Positions 1 through 8,721 of a stretch of DNA of 64,000 bases are shown one piece after another. Source of the DNA: Nocardioides pantholopis. Its GTDB lineage: Bacteria > Actinomycetota > Actinomycetes > Propionibacteriales > Nocardioidaceae. Position numbers and translations under genes: made by a program. The notes under the pieces are model-generated. The model ran no database searches. It was not told where the DNA came from and saw nothing but the letters and a program-made list of their open reading frames with translations. The first letter of the stretch is position 1; every line of letters starts with the position of its first letter. Location: assembly GCF_003710085.1 (NCBI RefSeq), contig NZ_CP033324.1, forward strand, positions 2,241,501 to 2,305,500, read 5' to 3'.

Positions 1-942
1 CTGGCGTCCTCGGCGAAGTCGCTGTCCGAGGCGGTCGCCAAGGCCGGCGGCGGGGTCGTCGCGATCGACACCAAGCTCGACGGGATCCGGATCCAGGTGC
101 ACCGCTCCGGCGACGAGGTCCGGATCGCCACCCGGACCCTGGAGGACATCACCACCCGCCTTCCCGAGGTGGTGGAGGTGGCCCGGTCGCTGCCGGGCGA
201 GACGTTCGTGCTCGACGGCGAGGCGATCGCGCTGGACGCCACCGGGCGGCCCCGGCCGTTCCAGGAGACCGCGTCCCGCACCGCCCGGCGCGAGGCGAGC
301 GACGTGCAGGTCACGCCGTACTTCTTCGACCTGCTGCACCTCGACGGCGACGACCTCCTCGACGAGACCGGCGCCCAGCGGCTCGCCGCGCTGGAGACGC
401 TGGTGCCGCCGCAGTGGCGGGTGCCGCGACTGGTGACCGACGACCTCGCCGCGGCGGAGGAGTTCGTCGAGTCCGCCCTCGCCGCCGGCCACGAGGGCGT
501 CGTGGTGAAGAACCTCGCCGCGGCGTACGACGCCGGGCGCCGTGGCGCCGGATGGGTCAAGGTCAAGCCGGTCCACACCCTCGACCTGGTCGTGCTGGCC
601 GTCGAGTGGGGTTCCGGGCGGCGCCGCGGCTTCCTGTCCAACATCCACCTCGGCGCCCGCGACGGGGACGGCTTCGTGATGCTCGGCAAGACGTTCAAGG
701 GCATGACCGACGAGATGCTCGCCTGGCAGACCGAGCGCTTCCTCGAGCTGGAGACGCACCGCGACGGCCACGTCGTCCACGTCCGCCCCGAGCAGGTCGT
801 CGAGATCGCCTTCGACGGCCTCCAGCGCTCCACGCGCTACCCCGGCGGGCTCGCGCTCCGCTTCGCCCGGGTGCTGCGCTACCGCGAAGACAAGACCACC
901 GCCGACGCCGACACGATCGAGACCGTCCGCGCGCTCGCCTGA
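1..942 (+). CDS. ligB: ATP-dependent DNA ligase, 3' part (5' end outside window)
   Basis: The reading frame is open from base 1 to the TGA at 940-942, so about 313 C-terminal residues are visible. The nucleotidyltransferase motif I ([10 protein letters not shown]) is present, with its adenylated Lys about 25 residues in. It is followed by DGEAIAL (motif III), [11 protein letters not shown] (IIIa), EGVVVKNL (IV) and WVKVKP (V), then an OB-fold-like C-terminus. The order and wording resemble actinobacterial LigB (about 510 residues in mycobacteria), so the N-terminal DNA-binding domain should lie just upstream. Family knowledge: these enzymes seal nicks using ATP and are accessory to the NAD-dependent LigA. 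All catalytic motifs are intact. The gene is followed by a repeat tract rather than by an operon partner. Confidence 0.9.
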   Translation: MASSAKSLSEAVAKAGGGVVAIDTKLDGIRIQVHRSGDEVRIATRTLEDITTRLPEVVEVARSLPGETFVLDGEAIALDATGRPRPFQETASRTARREASDVQVTPYFFDLLHLDGDDLLDETGAQRLAALETLVPPQWRVPRLVTDDLAAAEEFVESALAAGHEGVVVKNLAAAYDAGRRGAGWVKVKPVHTLDLVVLAVEWGSGRRRGFLSNIHLGARDGDGFVMLGKTFKGMTDEMLAWQTERFLELETHRDGHVVHVRPEQVVEIAFDGLQRSTRYPGGLALRFARVLRYREDKTTADADTIETVRALA

Positions 943-943
943 T

Positions 944-1272
944 CGACCGGGTCTCGACACGGTCGGCGCTGACGCGCCGACCGGGTCTCGACACGGTCGG
1001 CGCTGACGCGCCTCCCGGCTCGACCACCCCAGCGCCGCCGATCGAGCCGCCCGAGCCCCCGGCGAGGGCGTGTCGAGATCCCCGCACCCGACCGGACTCC
1101 CAAGCCGGTCTCGACACGCTCGGCGCCAGCGCGCCTCCCGGCTCGACCACCCCAGCGCCGCCGATCGAGCCGCCCGAGCCCCCGGCGAGGGCGTGTCGAG
1201 ATCCCCGCACCCGACCGGACTCCCAAGCCGGTCTCGACACGCTCGGCGCCAGCGCGGCTCCCGGCTCGACCA
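944..1272. repeat. Tandem repeat tract: 34-bp x2 then 123-bp x about 2.4
   Basis: This is the gap between ligB and the TetR gene. A 34-bp unit beginning CGACCGGGTCTCGACACGG occurs at 944-977 and 978-1011. A longer unit beginning GGTCTCGACACG starts at 984, 1107 and 1230, an exact 123-bp period; the third copy is partial. Each long unit holds GGTCTCGACACG near its start and the near-inverse CGTGTCGAGATC towards its end, so each unit is itself an imperfect inverted repeat. The same core makes the palindrome at 13131-13216. Because 123 is divisible by 3, spurious reading frames run through the tract; I see no real gene in it. Confidence 0.9.
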
Positions 1273-1300
1273 ACGAGACCCCGACCACCACCCGTCACAG

Positions 1301-1323
1301 CCGTGCAACTGCGGGTTGCACGG
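1301..1323. promoter_or_regulatory. Probable TetR autoregulatory operator (9-5-9 palindrome)
   Basis: CCGTGCAAC, then 5 bases, then GTTGCACGG is a perfect 9-bp inverted repeat. It ends 17 bases before the proposed ATG of the TetR gene and just ahead of its -10 box. Size and placement fit a self-repressing TetR-family operator. The link to this regulator is inferred from position. Confidence 0.65.
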
Positions 1324-1327
1324 TCGT

Positions 1328-1333
1328 TAGGAT
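1328..1333 (+). promoter_or_regulatory. -10 box (TAGGAT) for leaderless TetR transcript
   Basis: TAGGAT matches the actinobacterial TANNNT -10 element and lies 7 bases before the ATG at 1341, which would put the transcription start on the start codon itself. Confidence 0.5.
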
Positions 1334-1340
1334 GGAGCCC

Positions 1341-2021
1341 ATGGCCACGCGAGCACCTGCGACCGACGGCCGGCGTACTGCAGCGGCAGCCCGGCGCCGC
1401 GTGCGCGAGCAGGAGATCATCGCCGCGACCCGGGCGCTCTTCGACCAGCGCGGGGTCCGCGACGCCCAGATCGACGACATCGCGCGCGCGGTCGGGATCA
1501 ACCGGGCGATCGTCTATCGGCACTTCAGCGGCAAGGAGGAGCTCTTCGCGCTGACGCTGGTGGAGTACCTCGACGAGCTGCGCGAGGCCCTCGAGGCCGC
1601 CGCGCCCGGCGCGCCGCCCACGGAGCGGCTGACCGCCATCATCGGCGCCTTCGTCGAGTACGGCGGCACGCACCCGGCGTTCGTGGACTGCGCCCAAACC
1701 CTGATGCGGCGCTCCGGCCCCGAGCTGCTCGACGAGATCTCCGAGAGCGCGCTGTTCCGCCTGGGCCGCGCCATCTCCTCGTGCCTCGCGGTGCTCATCG
1801 GGGTGCTGGAGGAGGGTGTCGCCCGGGGGGACTTCCGGGTCGCGAACCCCACCCTGCTCGCGAACACGCTCTACGCCAGCGGCCTCGGCGCGCTCCAGCT
1901 GGCCCGGGTCGGCATCCTCGTCATGGAGGAGTCCCCCGGTGTGCCGACCGTCGGCACGATCTCCGCGGACCAGGTCCGCGACTACCTCGTCACCTCCGCG
2001 CTCGCCCTCGTCGGCCGCTGA
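1341..2021 (+). CDS. TetR/AcrR family transcriptional regulator
   Basis: The protein has 226 residues. The N-terminal TetR DNA-binding domain (about residues 22-70) contains the helix-turn-helix IDDIARAVGINRAIVYRHF, followed by GKEELF, the usual family signature. The C-terminal ligand domain is generic, so the effector is unknown. An alternative ATG at 1332 would add three residues; 1341 is preferred because a TANNNT box sits 7 bases before it. The 23-bp palindrome at 1301-1323 overlaps the promoter, so autoregulation is likely. The next gene, the protein kinase, is convergent. No divergently transcribed target lies beside it. Proximity to the lipid genes may hint at a lipid-related role, but that is only inference. 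Confidence 0.88.
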   Translation: MATRAPATDGRRTAAAARRRVREQEIIAATRALFDQRGVRDAQIDDIARAVGINRAIVYRHFSGKEELFALTLVEYLDELREALEAAAPGAPPTERLTAIIGAFVEYGGTHPAFVDCAQTLMRRSGPELLDEISESALFRLGRAISSCLAVLIGVLEEGVARGDFRVANPTLLANTLYASGLGALQLARVGILVMEESPGVPTVGTISADQVRDYLVTSALALVGR

Positions 2022-2054
2022 GCCACGACCCGACCCGGCGGCGCTGCGAGGGGC

Positions 2055-3299
2055 CTACGGAGCGGCGGACGCCACCAGCAGCCGCACCACGGAGCCCTCC
2101 GCGCGGCGCCGCGGGCCGTCGACGCCCACCACCGAGCCGGGGCGTCCCTGCGCCACGACCCTGTCGCGGACCGGCACCAGGTCCAGGCCGCGCAGCCGAC
2201 GGGCCGCCCGGGCGTACGACGCACCGAGCAGGTCGTCGACCGGCACCACCGCGGACGGGGCGGCCGGCCGGGTCCGCGCGTCGGTGTTCTCGGCGACGGC
2301 CTCCGGGGTGTTGACCACCTCGGGACGCAGGACCATGGCGACGGTGGCGACCAGGAGGACCAGGGCCGCCGCCGCGGTCAGGCCGGAGAGCCGCGACCGG
2401 CGCGGCACAGCCCACGCGAGGGCCCGGCCCAGCCGGCGCAGGCGAGAGTCACCCGCCCCGGCGCCGGGCGGCGGGGTCCACGGGTCGGCGTCGAGCTCCG
2501 CGGCCATCCGGGCCACGGTTCCGGCGTCGCGGGGTCGGTCCTCGGGACGCTTGGCGGTCAGCGAGACCACGAGGGCGCGCAGGCCGCCCGGGACCTCGGC
2601 GCCCAGCGGCGGTGCCTCGTCGCGCAGGTGCGCCAGCGCGGTCGCCACCGCGGACTCGCGGCGGAACGGCTTGTGCCCGGTGAGGCACTCATAGGCGACC
2701 ATGCCGAGTGCGTACAGGTCGGACCGCGGCGTCGCCGACTCCCCCGCGCTCTGCTCGGGGCTGATGTAGTCGGCGGTGCCGACGATGGTCCCGGTGGAGG
2801 TGAGCGGCTCGGCGTCCAGCGTGCGCGCGATCCCGAAGTCCACGAGCACCGCCCGCCCGTCGGGCGTGATCAGGACGTTGCCGGGCTTGAGGTCGCGGTG
2901 CACGATCCCGGCCCGGTGTGCCACCTCGAGGGCGGCCGCGATCTGGCCCACCAGGCGGATCACCTCGCCCGGGCGCAGGGTGCGCCGCTCGCGGAGCAGC
3001 TGGCGCAGCGAGGCGCCCTCGACGTGCTGCATGACCATGTACGGGCGGACGCCGCCCTCGCCGTCGGGCTCCTCGCCGTAGTCGTAGACCTCGGCGATCC
3101 CCGGGTGGTGCAGCGCCCCGGCCAGCCGCGCCTCGGAGCGCAGCCGCGCGCGGACCTGCTCGTCCTGACCGGGCCGCAGCCGCTTCACCGCGACCGCGCG
3201 GCCGAGGACCGTGTCGTGCGCCTCGCGCACCGAGCCGGTGCCGCCGGCCCCCAACAGGTCGCCGAGCCGGTACCGGCCACCGAGTTGATCCTCACCCAT
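2055..3299 (-). CDS. Membrane Ser/Thr protein kinase with one PASTA domain
   Basis: The protein has 414 residues. The Hanks-type kinase domain (about 9-270) has the glycine loop GAGGTGSV (17-24), Lys39 in AVKR, catalytic HRDLKPGNVL (from 134), DFG (154-156) and the activation-segment end TADYISPEQ. A single transmembrane helix lies near 305-324. One PASTA-like domain (about 352-412) faces outside; PknB has four, so this is a short relative. Such kinases sense cell-wall fragments and phosphorylate division and wall enzymes; the ligand here is unknown. The ATG at 3299 follows the thiolase stop by 31 bases on the same strand, so co-transcription is possible. All catalytic residues are present. 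The first loop is GAGGTG rather than GRGGMG, which should still bind nucleotide. Confidence 0.92.
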   Translation of the reverse strand: MGEDQLGGRYRLGDLLGAGGTGSVREAHDTVLGRAVAVKRLRPGQDEQVRARLRSEARLAGALHHPGIAEVYDYGEEPDGEGGVRPYMVMQHVEGASLRQLLRERRTLRPGEVIRLVGQIAAALEVAHRAGIVHRDLKPGNVLITPDGRAVLVDFGIARTLDAEPLTSTGTIVGTADYISPEQSAGESATPRSDLYALGMVAYECLTGHKPFRRESAVATALAHLRDEAPPLGAEVPGGLRALVVSLTAKRPEDRPRDAGTVARMAAELDADPWTPPPGAGAGDSRLRRLGRALAWAVPRRSRLSGLTAAAALVLLVATVAMVLRPEVVNTPEAVAENTDARTRPAAPSAVVPVDDLLGASYARAARRLRGLDLVPVRDRVVAQGRPGSVVGVDGPRRRAEGSVVRLLVASAAP

Positions 3300-3330
3300 A
3301 AGGGTGGGTACCCGGTGACCGGCCGGGCAG

Positions 3331-4629
3331 TCAGGGTCGCTCGAGGATCGCGGTGATCCCCTGCCCGCCGGCGGCGCACACGGAGATGACGCCCCTGCCG
3401 GAGCCCTTCTCGGCCAGCAGCTTGGCCAGCACCGTGAGGATCCGGCCGCCGGTGGCGGCGAACGGGTGGCCGGCCGCGAGCGAGGAGCCGTTGACGTTGA
3501 GCTTCGCGCGGTCGATCGAGCCGAGCGGGGCGTCGAGCCCCAGCCGCTCCTTGCAGAACACCGGGTCCTCCCAAGCCTTGAGCGTCGAGAGCACCTGGGA
3601 GGCGAACGCCTCGTGGATCTCGTAGAAGTCGAAGTCCTGCAGCCCGAGCCCGTTGCGCTCCAGCATCCGCGGCATCGCGTACGCCGGAGCCATCAGCAGG
3701 CCCTCGTTGCCGTGCACGTAGTCGACCGCGGCGGTCTCGTAGTCGGTCAGGTAGGCCAGCACGGGCAGGCCACGCTCCTGGGCCCACTCCTCGGAGGCGA
3801 GCAGCACGACCGACGCGCCGTCGGTGAGCGGCGTGGAGTTGCCGGCGGTCATCGTGGCGGCCTCGCCCTTGCCGAAGACCGGCTTGAGCTTGGCCAGCTT
3901 CTCCACGCTGGAGTCCGGGCGCAGGTTCTGGTCGCGCTCCAGGCCGCGGAACGGCGTGACCTGGTCGTCGAGGAACCCCCGCTCGTACGCCGCGGCGAGC
4001 CGCTGGTGGGACGTGGCCGCGAGCTCGTCCTGCTCCTCGCGGGTGACCTGCCACTCCAGCGCGGTCAGCGCGGCGTGCTCCCCCATCGACATCCGGGTGC
4101 GCGGCTCGGTGTTCTGCGGGATGGTCGGCAGGATGTCGGCCGGCCGGACCTTCGCGAGCGCGGCGAGCCGGCCCTTGAGGTCCTTGGCCCGGTTGGCCGC
4201 GAGCAGCGCGACCCGCAGCCGCTCGCCGACCGCGATCGGCGCGTCGGAGGTGGTGTCGGTGCCGCCGGCGATCCCGACCTCGATCTGGCCCAGCGCGATC
4301 TTGTTCGCCACCTGGATGGCCGCCTGTAGGCCGGTGCCGCAGGCCTGCTGGATGTCGGTCGCCGGCGTCTGCGGCGCGAGCCGGGACCCCAGCACCGACT
4401 CGCGGGCCAGGTTGAAGTCGCGGGTGTGCTTCAGGACGGCGCCGGCGACGACCTCGCCCACCTGCTCCCCCTCCAGGCCGAAGCGCTCCACGAGGCCGTC
4501 GATGGCCGCCGTGAGCATGTCCTGGTTCGAGACGTCGGAGTAGACGGTGTTGGAGCGGGCGAACGGGATCCGGTTGCCGCCGACGATCGCGACCCGGCGG
4601 ACGGTGGTGGTGGGCTCTAGACCAGTCAT
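3331..4629 (-). CDS. Acetyl-CoA acetyltransferase (FadA2/FadI-like thiolase)
   Basis: The protein has 432 residues, a full-length thiolase. The nucleophilic Cys97 lies in QQACGTGLQ, the His (about 388) in AAGHPFAATGG, and the second Cys (about 418) in SVCAAGGQG. It should catalyse thiolytic cleavage of 3-ketoacyl-CoA in beta-oxidation, or the reverse condensation. ATG 4629 is chosen because GGAAGA lies 9 bases upstream; a GTG at 4698 would overrun the divergent promoter. It is divergent from the FabG4/HtdX pair. The trio resembles the M. tuberculosis cluster Rv0241c-Rv0243 (htdX, fabG4, fadA2), which supports a linked role in acyl-CoA metabolism; that role is inference from synteny. Confidence 0.92.
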   Translation of the reverse strand: MTGLEPTTTVRRVAIVGGNRIPFARSNTVYSDVSNQDMLTAAIDGLVERFGLEGEQVGEVVAGAVLKHTRDFNLARESVLGSRLAPQTPATDIQQACGTGLQAAIQVANKIALGQIEVGIAGGTDTTSDAPIAVGERLRVALLAANRAKDLKGRLAALAKVRPADILPTIPQNTEPRTRMSMGEHAALTALEWQVTREEQDELAATSHQRLAAAYERGFLDDQVTPFRGLERDQNLRPDSSVEKLAKLKPVFGKGEAATMTAGNSTPLTDGASVVLLASEEWAQERGLPVLAYLTDYETAAVDYVHGNEGLLMAPAYAMPRMLERNGLGLQDFDFYEIHEAFASQVLSTLKAWEDPVFCKERLGLDAPLGSIDRAKLNVNGSSLAAGHPFAATGGRILTVLAKLLAEKGSGRGVISVCAAGGQGITAILERP

Positions 4630-4728
4630 GGTCCACAGTCTTCCGTGCCAGTCGGGTACAGAGAAGTCTGTGAGTGCCACATCACGAAATGTGGACACCG
4701 AGTTACACGTCTAGTTGCATGGAGTGTC
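4630..4728. promoter_or_regulatory. Divergent promoter region, thiolase / fabG4
   Basis: This 99-bp spacer must hold both promoters. It contains a small perfect inverted repeat, CCACAT-N6-ATGTGG (4677-4694), which could be a shared operator. GGAG at 4721-4724 serves as the ribosome site for fabG4. I could not identify convincing -10/-35 pairs. Confidence 0.4.
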
Positions 4729-6063
4729 ATGAGCGACCGTTACCGAGACTTCACCTCCACTCCCGTCGGCCGGGTCCTGGTCAAGAACATGGGGTTGCCC
4801 AACCCCGCCCGTCTGGAGCGGTACGACGAGGGCGCGCCGCTGGTCAGCGGGACGGTCGCCGTCGGAGGGCAGGGGCGGCTCGTCGACGCGCTGCCCGACG
4901 TCCTCGGCGTGCTCGGGATCCAGACCGCCGCGGACCCGGACCCCGACCAGACCTACAAGGGCCTGGTCTTCGACGCCACCGGCCTCACGTCCTCCGACCA
5001 GCTGGTCGCGCTGCGCGACTTCTTCACCCCGCTGCTGCGCAGCCTGGAGACCAACCCGCGCGTGGTCGTGCTCGGCACCCCGCCCGAGCAGCTCAAGGGC
5101 TCCGAGCGGGTGGCCCAGCGCGCGCTGGAGGGCTTCACCCGCAGCCTCGGCAAGGAGATCGGCCGCGGCGGCACCGTGCAGCTGGTCTACGTCGCCGAGG
5201 GCGCCGAGGGCGCGACCACCTCGACCCTGGGGTTCCTGCTCTCCCCCAAGTCGGCCTATGTCTCGGGCCAGGTCGTCCGGATCGGCGCCCACGGCGCCAC
5301 GGTCGCCGGCGAGGTCGCCGACTGGACCCGGCCGCTGGCCGGCCGGATCGCCCTGGTCACCGGGGCGAGCCGCGGCATCGGCGAGCAGATCGCCCGGGTG
5401 CTGCACCGCGACGGCGCCACGGTGGTCGGCGTCGACGTGCCGCAGGCGGCCAGCGACCTGCAGTCGGTGATGAAGGAGATCGACGGCGACTGGCTCGCCC
5501 TGGACATCACTGCCAAGGACGCCCCGCAGCGCATCGCCCACCACCTCCAGGAGAAGCACGGCGGGGTCGACGTCGTCGTCCACAACGCCGGCATCACCCG
5601 GGACAAGAAGCTCGCGAACATGGCCGAGGACCGGTGGGACTCCGTGATCGCGGTCAACCTCACCGCTCCCGAGCGGATCACCCGCGAGCTGCTCGACCAG
5701 GGCGTCATCCACGACAACGGCTCGATCATCGGGGTGGCCTCGATCGCCGGGATCGCCGGCAACGTCGGGCAGACCAACTACGCGGCGTCCAAGGCCGGCG
5801 TCATCGGCTTCGTGGACTCCCTCGCCGACGACCTCGAGCGTGGCATCACTGTCAACGCGGTCGCGCCCGGCTTCATCGTCACCCAGATGACCGCGGCCGT
5901 GCCCTTCGCTACCCGCGAGGTCGGCCAGCGGCTCAACGCGATGGCCCAGGGCGGCCTGCCGGTCGACGTGGCCGAGACCATCGCCTGGTACGCCAGCCCC
6001 GCCTCGACCGCCGTCAACGGCAACGTGGTCCGGGTCTGCGGCCAGATGATGCTGGGTGCCTGA
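4729..6063 (+). CDS. fabG4: High-molecular-weight 3-oxoacyl-ACP/CoA reductase
   Basis: The protein has 444 residues, about twice the usual SDR length and the size of mycobacterial FabG4. The N-terminal half (to about 200) is a flavodoxin-like Rossmann domain without the SDR motifs. The C-terminal half is a complete SDR: cofactor motif TGASRGIG (211-218), HNAGIT (285-290), and catalytic Ser338, Tyr351 and Lys355 in the YAASK context. It reduces 3-oxoacyl thioesters to 3-hydroxyacyl thioesters; in FabG4 the substrate is the CoA ester with NADH (family knowledge). ATG 4729 follows GGAG by four bases; an upstream start at 4645 would overlap the promoter region. The next gene, a MaoC dehydratase, starts essentially at its stop codon, so the two form a reduce-then-dehydrate pair. 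Confidence 0.93.
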   Translation: MSDRYRDFTSTPVGRVLVKNMGLPNPARLERYDEGAPLVSGTVAVGGQGRLVDALPDVLGVLGIQTAADPDPDQTYKGLVFDATGLTSSDQLVALRDFFTPLLRSLETNPRVVVLGTPPEQLKGSERVAQRALEGFTRSLGKEIGRGGTVQLVYVAEGAEGATTSTLGFLLSPKSAYVSGQVVRIGAHGATVAGEVADWTRPLAGRIALVTGASRGIGEQIARVLHRDGATVVGVDVPQAASDLQSVMKEIDGDWLALDITAKDAPQRIAHHLQEKHGGVDVVVHNAGITRDKKLANMAEDRWDSVIAVNLTAPERITRELLDQGVIHDNGSIIGVASIAGIAGNVGQTNYAASKAGVIGFVDSLADDLERGITVNAVAPGFIVTQMTAAVPFATREVGQRLNAMAQGGLPVDVAETIAWYASPASTAVNGNVVRVCGQMMLGA

Positions 6064-6064
6064 G

Positions 6065-6952
6065 GTGACCGGAGCGGAGACCCGGGTGCTGGCCGACGAC
6101 CCCGTCGGCCTGCCGCTGATGCTCAAGGCGGCGCTGCCGGCACTGCCCGGCGTCGGCAGCCTCCCCGGCGTACGCCGGACCGCCCGCGATCTGCCCGACC
6201 TGACGCTGGTCCGCCACGACGTCCCGATCGACCCAGCCCACGTCGCGGCGTACGCCGACGTGTGCGGGTTCCCGCGCAAGGACACGGTGCCGCTGCCCTA
6301 CCCGCACCTGCTGGCCTTCGGACTGCACATGGCGATCATGACCGACCGCGCGTTCCCGTTCCCCGCCATCGGGACCGTGCACCTGGAGAACTCGATCACC
6401 AGCCACCGCCCGATCGCGGTGACCGAGCGGCTCCAGGTGGCCGCGCGCGCCGAGAACCTGCGCGGCCACGCCAAGGGACGGGTCTTCGACCTGGTCACGA
6501 CCGTGCACTCCCGCGGCGAGCTGGTCTGGGAGGAGACCTCGACGTTCCTGCGCCGGGGCGGCGGCGAGGAGGGGGCCGGGTCCGGCAGCGCGACCGGGTT
6601 CCCCGACGCCCCGCCGACCGGGACGACCTGGCGACTCCCCGGCGACCTGGGCCGGCGCTACGCGGCCGTCTCGGGCGACCACAACCCGATCCACCTGCAC
6701 CCGCTGAGCGCCCGGGCGCTGGGGTTCCCGCGCCAGATCGCGCACGGGATGTGGAGCATGGCCCGCTGCGTGGCGACCCTGGAGAACCGGTTGCCCGGCC
6801 GGACCCGGGTCGACGTGGCCTTCAAGAAGCCGATCCTGCTGCCGGGCACCGTCGCGTTCGGGTCGACCCCGCTCGACGACGGCTACGCGTTCTCGCTGAG
6901 CAACCCGCGCAGCGGCGCCCCGCACCTGGCCGGCCGGACCACCCGGCTCTGA
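6065..6952 (+). CDS. htdX: MaoC-like (R)-specific 3-hydroxyacyl dehydratase (HtdX-like)
   Basis: About 295 residues with two hotdog halves. The C-terminal half carries the hydratase-2 signature SGDHNPIHLHP (about 203-213) with catalytic Asp and His, followed by GFPRQIAHG. The N-terminal half has lost this motif, as in other double-hotdog dehydratases. It should dehydrate (or hydrate) 3-hydroxyacyl thioesters made by the adjacent FabG4. The GTG at 6065 follows the fabG4 stop by one base; a GTG at 6056 overlapping that stop is equally possible. A Gly/Ser/Glu-rich linker (about 165-178) separates the halves. The gene order matches mycobacterial fabG4-htdX. The symbol is by similarity and synteny. 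Confidence 0.87.
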   Translation: MTGAETRVLADDPVGLPLMLKAALPALPGVGSLPGVRRTARDLPDLTLVRHDVPIDPAHVAAYADVCGFPRKDTVPLPYPHLLAFGLHMAIMTDRAFPFPAIGTVHLENSITSHRPIAVTERLQVAARAENLRGHAKGRVFDLVTTVHSRGELVWEETSTFLRRGGGEEGAGSGSATGFPDAPPTGTTWRLPGDLGRRYAAVSGDHNPIHLHPLSARALGFPRQIAHGMWSMARCVATLENRLPGRTRVDVAFKKPILLPGTVAFGSTPLDDGYAFSLSNPRSGAPHLAGRTTRL

Positions 6953-6991
6953 CCGGGCCCGGATGGGCGGAACCGGATCGGCAGGGTCGGC

Positions 6992-7858
6992 TCAGCGGGG
7001 CCGCTTCGGCCGGATCAGCCCCTCCTGGGCAGCGGTGGCGACCAGGATCCCGTCCTGGGTGAACACCCGGCCCAGGGAGAGGCCGCGCCCGCCCTGGGCG
7101 GACGGCGAGACCTGGTCGTAGAGCCACCACTGGTCGGCCCGGAACGGCCGGTGGAACCACAGCGTGTGGTCCAGCGAGGCCATCTGCACGTCGTGCTGCT
7201 CGATGACGTGGGCCGCCAGGCTGGCGCCGAGCAGGGTGATGTCGCTGGCGTAGGTGAACGCCGCCAGGTGGATCGTGGGGTCGTCGGGCAGCCCCTCCCG
7301 GAGCCGGGCCCAGATCCGCGCCCGCGACGGGTGCGCGGGGTCCTCGGGCAGCCCGGTGAGGCTGGTGCCGAGGTGCCGGGCCTCGACGGCGGCCCACTCG
7401 CGGGCCAGGGCCTCCGCCTCCTGGCTGCCACCGGCGCGCATCAGCGCGCCGAGGTCGACACCGGCCTCGGGCGCCGGGACCTCGGGCATCGTGTCCTGGT
7501 GCTCGAGGCCGTCCTCGTGCACCTGGAGGTCCAGGGTCTGGTAGTAGATCGGCCGGCCGTGCTGGCGGGCCACGACCCGGCGGGTCTGGAACGAGCGGCC
7601 CTCACGCAGCCGCTCCACGTCGTAGACGATCGGGACGCCGTAGTCGCCGCCCCGCAGGAAGTAGGAGTGCAGCGAGTGCACCGAGTACGCCGGGTCGACG
7701 GTCCGGGTGCCGGCGATCAGGGCCTGGGCGGCCACCTGGCCGCCGTACACGCGGGCGCGCTCGGAGTTCGGCTGCGAGCCGCGGAACAGGTCGACGTCGA
7801 GCCGCTCGAGGTCGAGCAGCTCGACGAGCTCCCGGACCGGGTCGGAGGAGCCGTTCAC
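6992..7858 (-). CDS. Acyl-CoA thioesterase II (TesB-like), paralogue 2
   Basis: The protein has 288 residues and a double-hotdog TesB fold. Visible family signatures are RVYGGQVAAQAL and SVHSLHSYFLRGGD in the N-terminal half, and FTYASDITLLG (catalytic Asp), LDHTLWFHRPF (with WWLYDQ soon after) and the terminal AAQEG Gln in the second half. It hydrolyses acyl-CoA to free acid plus CoA. The GTG at 7858 overlaps the stop of the upstream TesB gene as GTGA, so translation is probably coupled. It is the same length as that neighbour and clearly homologous, so the pair arose by tandem duplication. A 40-bp gap separates it from the convergent htdX gene. Confidence 0.92.
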   Translation of the reverse strand: MNGSSDPVRELVELLDLERLDVDLFRGSQPNSERARVYGGQVAAQALIAGTRTVDPAYSVHSLHSYFLRGGDYGVPIVYDVERLREGRSFQTRRVVARQHGRPIYYQTLDLQVHEDGLEHQDTMPEVPAPEAGVDLGALMRAGGSQEAEALAREWAAVEARHLGTSLTGLPEDPAHPSRARIWARLREGLPDDPTIHLAAFTYASDITLLGASLAAHVIEQHDVQMASLDHTLWFHRPFRADQWWLYDQVSPSAQGGRGLSLGRVFTQDGILVATAAQEGLIRPKRPR

Positions 7859-8721
7859 GAGCGCCTCCGGGCGGGGTCGAGGCGGCGCAGCAGCAGCTCC
7901 TGGGCGACGGTGGCGACCAGCACGCCGTCGCGGGTGAAGACGTTGCCGGTGACGAGTCCGCGGGCGCCGACCGTGACCGGGGAGACCTGGTCGTAGAGCC
8001 ACCACTCGTCGGCCCGGAACGGCCGGTGGAACCACACCGCGTGGTCCAGCGAGGCCATCATCACGCCGGGGTCACCCATGCGGAGCCCGTGCGGCGCCAG
8101 CGTGGCCGCCTGGAGCGTGAGGTCGGAGAGGTAGGTGAAGGCAGCCGCGTGCTGAAGCGGGTCCTCGGGCAGCGCCGAGGAGATCCGCAGCCAGCAGCGC
8201 TGGCGTCCCGGGTGCTCGGGGTCCGGGGCGATCAGGCCGTCCGCCGAGCTGCCGACGTAGCGGATCTCGGCGACGTCCCACTCGCCGGTGTGCGGGCCGG
8301 TGAGCTCGGACTGGAACTGCCGCGGGTCGAGGGCGTCCTCGGGAGCCGGGACCTGCGGCATCGCGTCCTGGTGCTCGAAGCCCTCCTCGGGCCGCTGGTA
8401 GTTCGCGGTCAGCGCGAAGATCGGGCGCCCGTGCTGGCGGGCCAGCACCCGGCGGGTGGCGAAGGAGCGCCCGTCGCGCAGGTTCTCCACGTCGTAGATG
8501 ATCGGCGCGGCCGTGTCCCCGGGCTGCAGGAAGTAGGAGTGCAGCGAGTGGACGACGTACGCCGGGTCCACGGTACGGGTGGCGGCGACCAGGGCCTGGG
8601 CGGCGACCTGCCCGCCGAAGACCCGGGGCAGGCCCGTGGGGGCGACCGCGCCGCGGAACAGGTTGTCGTCGATGGTCTCCAGGTCCAGCAGGGCGATCAG
8701 CTCGGCGGCGTTCCGCGGCAT
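7855..8721 (-). CDS. Acyl-CoA thioesterase II (TesB-like), paralogue 1
   Basis: The protein has 288 residues and is the tandem partner of the downstream TesB. Signatures: RVFGGQVAAQALVAATRTVD, VVHSLHSYFLQPGD, FTYLSDLTLQA (catalytic Asp), LDHAVWFHRPF and the C-terminal VAQE Gln. The ATG at 8719-8721 shares one base with the stop of the PAC2 gene (TGATG), and its own stop overlaps the next start. PAC2-tesB-tesB is therefore one operon. Differences between the copies fall mostly between residues 120 and 200, which may mean different chain-length preferences (inference). Neighbouring fadA-fadB and FabG4/HtdX point to acyl-CoA turnover. Confidence 0.92.
   Translation of the reverse strand: MPRNAAELIALLDLETIDDNLFRGAVAPTGLPRVFGGQVAAQALVAATRTVDPAYVVHSLHSYFLQPGDTAAPIIYDVENLRDGRSFATRRVLARQHGRPIFALTANYQRPEEGFEHQDAMPQVPAPEDALDPRQFQSELTGPHTGEWDVAEIRYVGSSADGLIAPDPEHPGRQRCWLRISSALPEDPLQHAAAFTYLSDLTLQAATLAPHGLRMGDPGVMMASLDHAVWFHRPFRADEWWLYDQVSPVTVGARGLVTGNVFTRDGVLVATVAQELLLRRLDPARRRS

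Noticed and set aside
984-1272. Possible CRISPR array
   Set aside because: The units are contiguous 123-bp copies with no unique spacers and no cas genes nearby.
4677-4694. Strong operator between thiolase and fabG4
   Set aside because: Only a 6-bp dyad without support from position relative to identified promoters; retained only as a note in the region entry.
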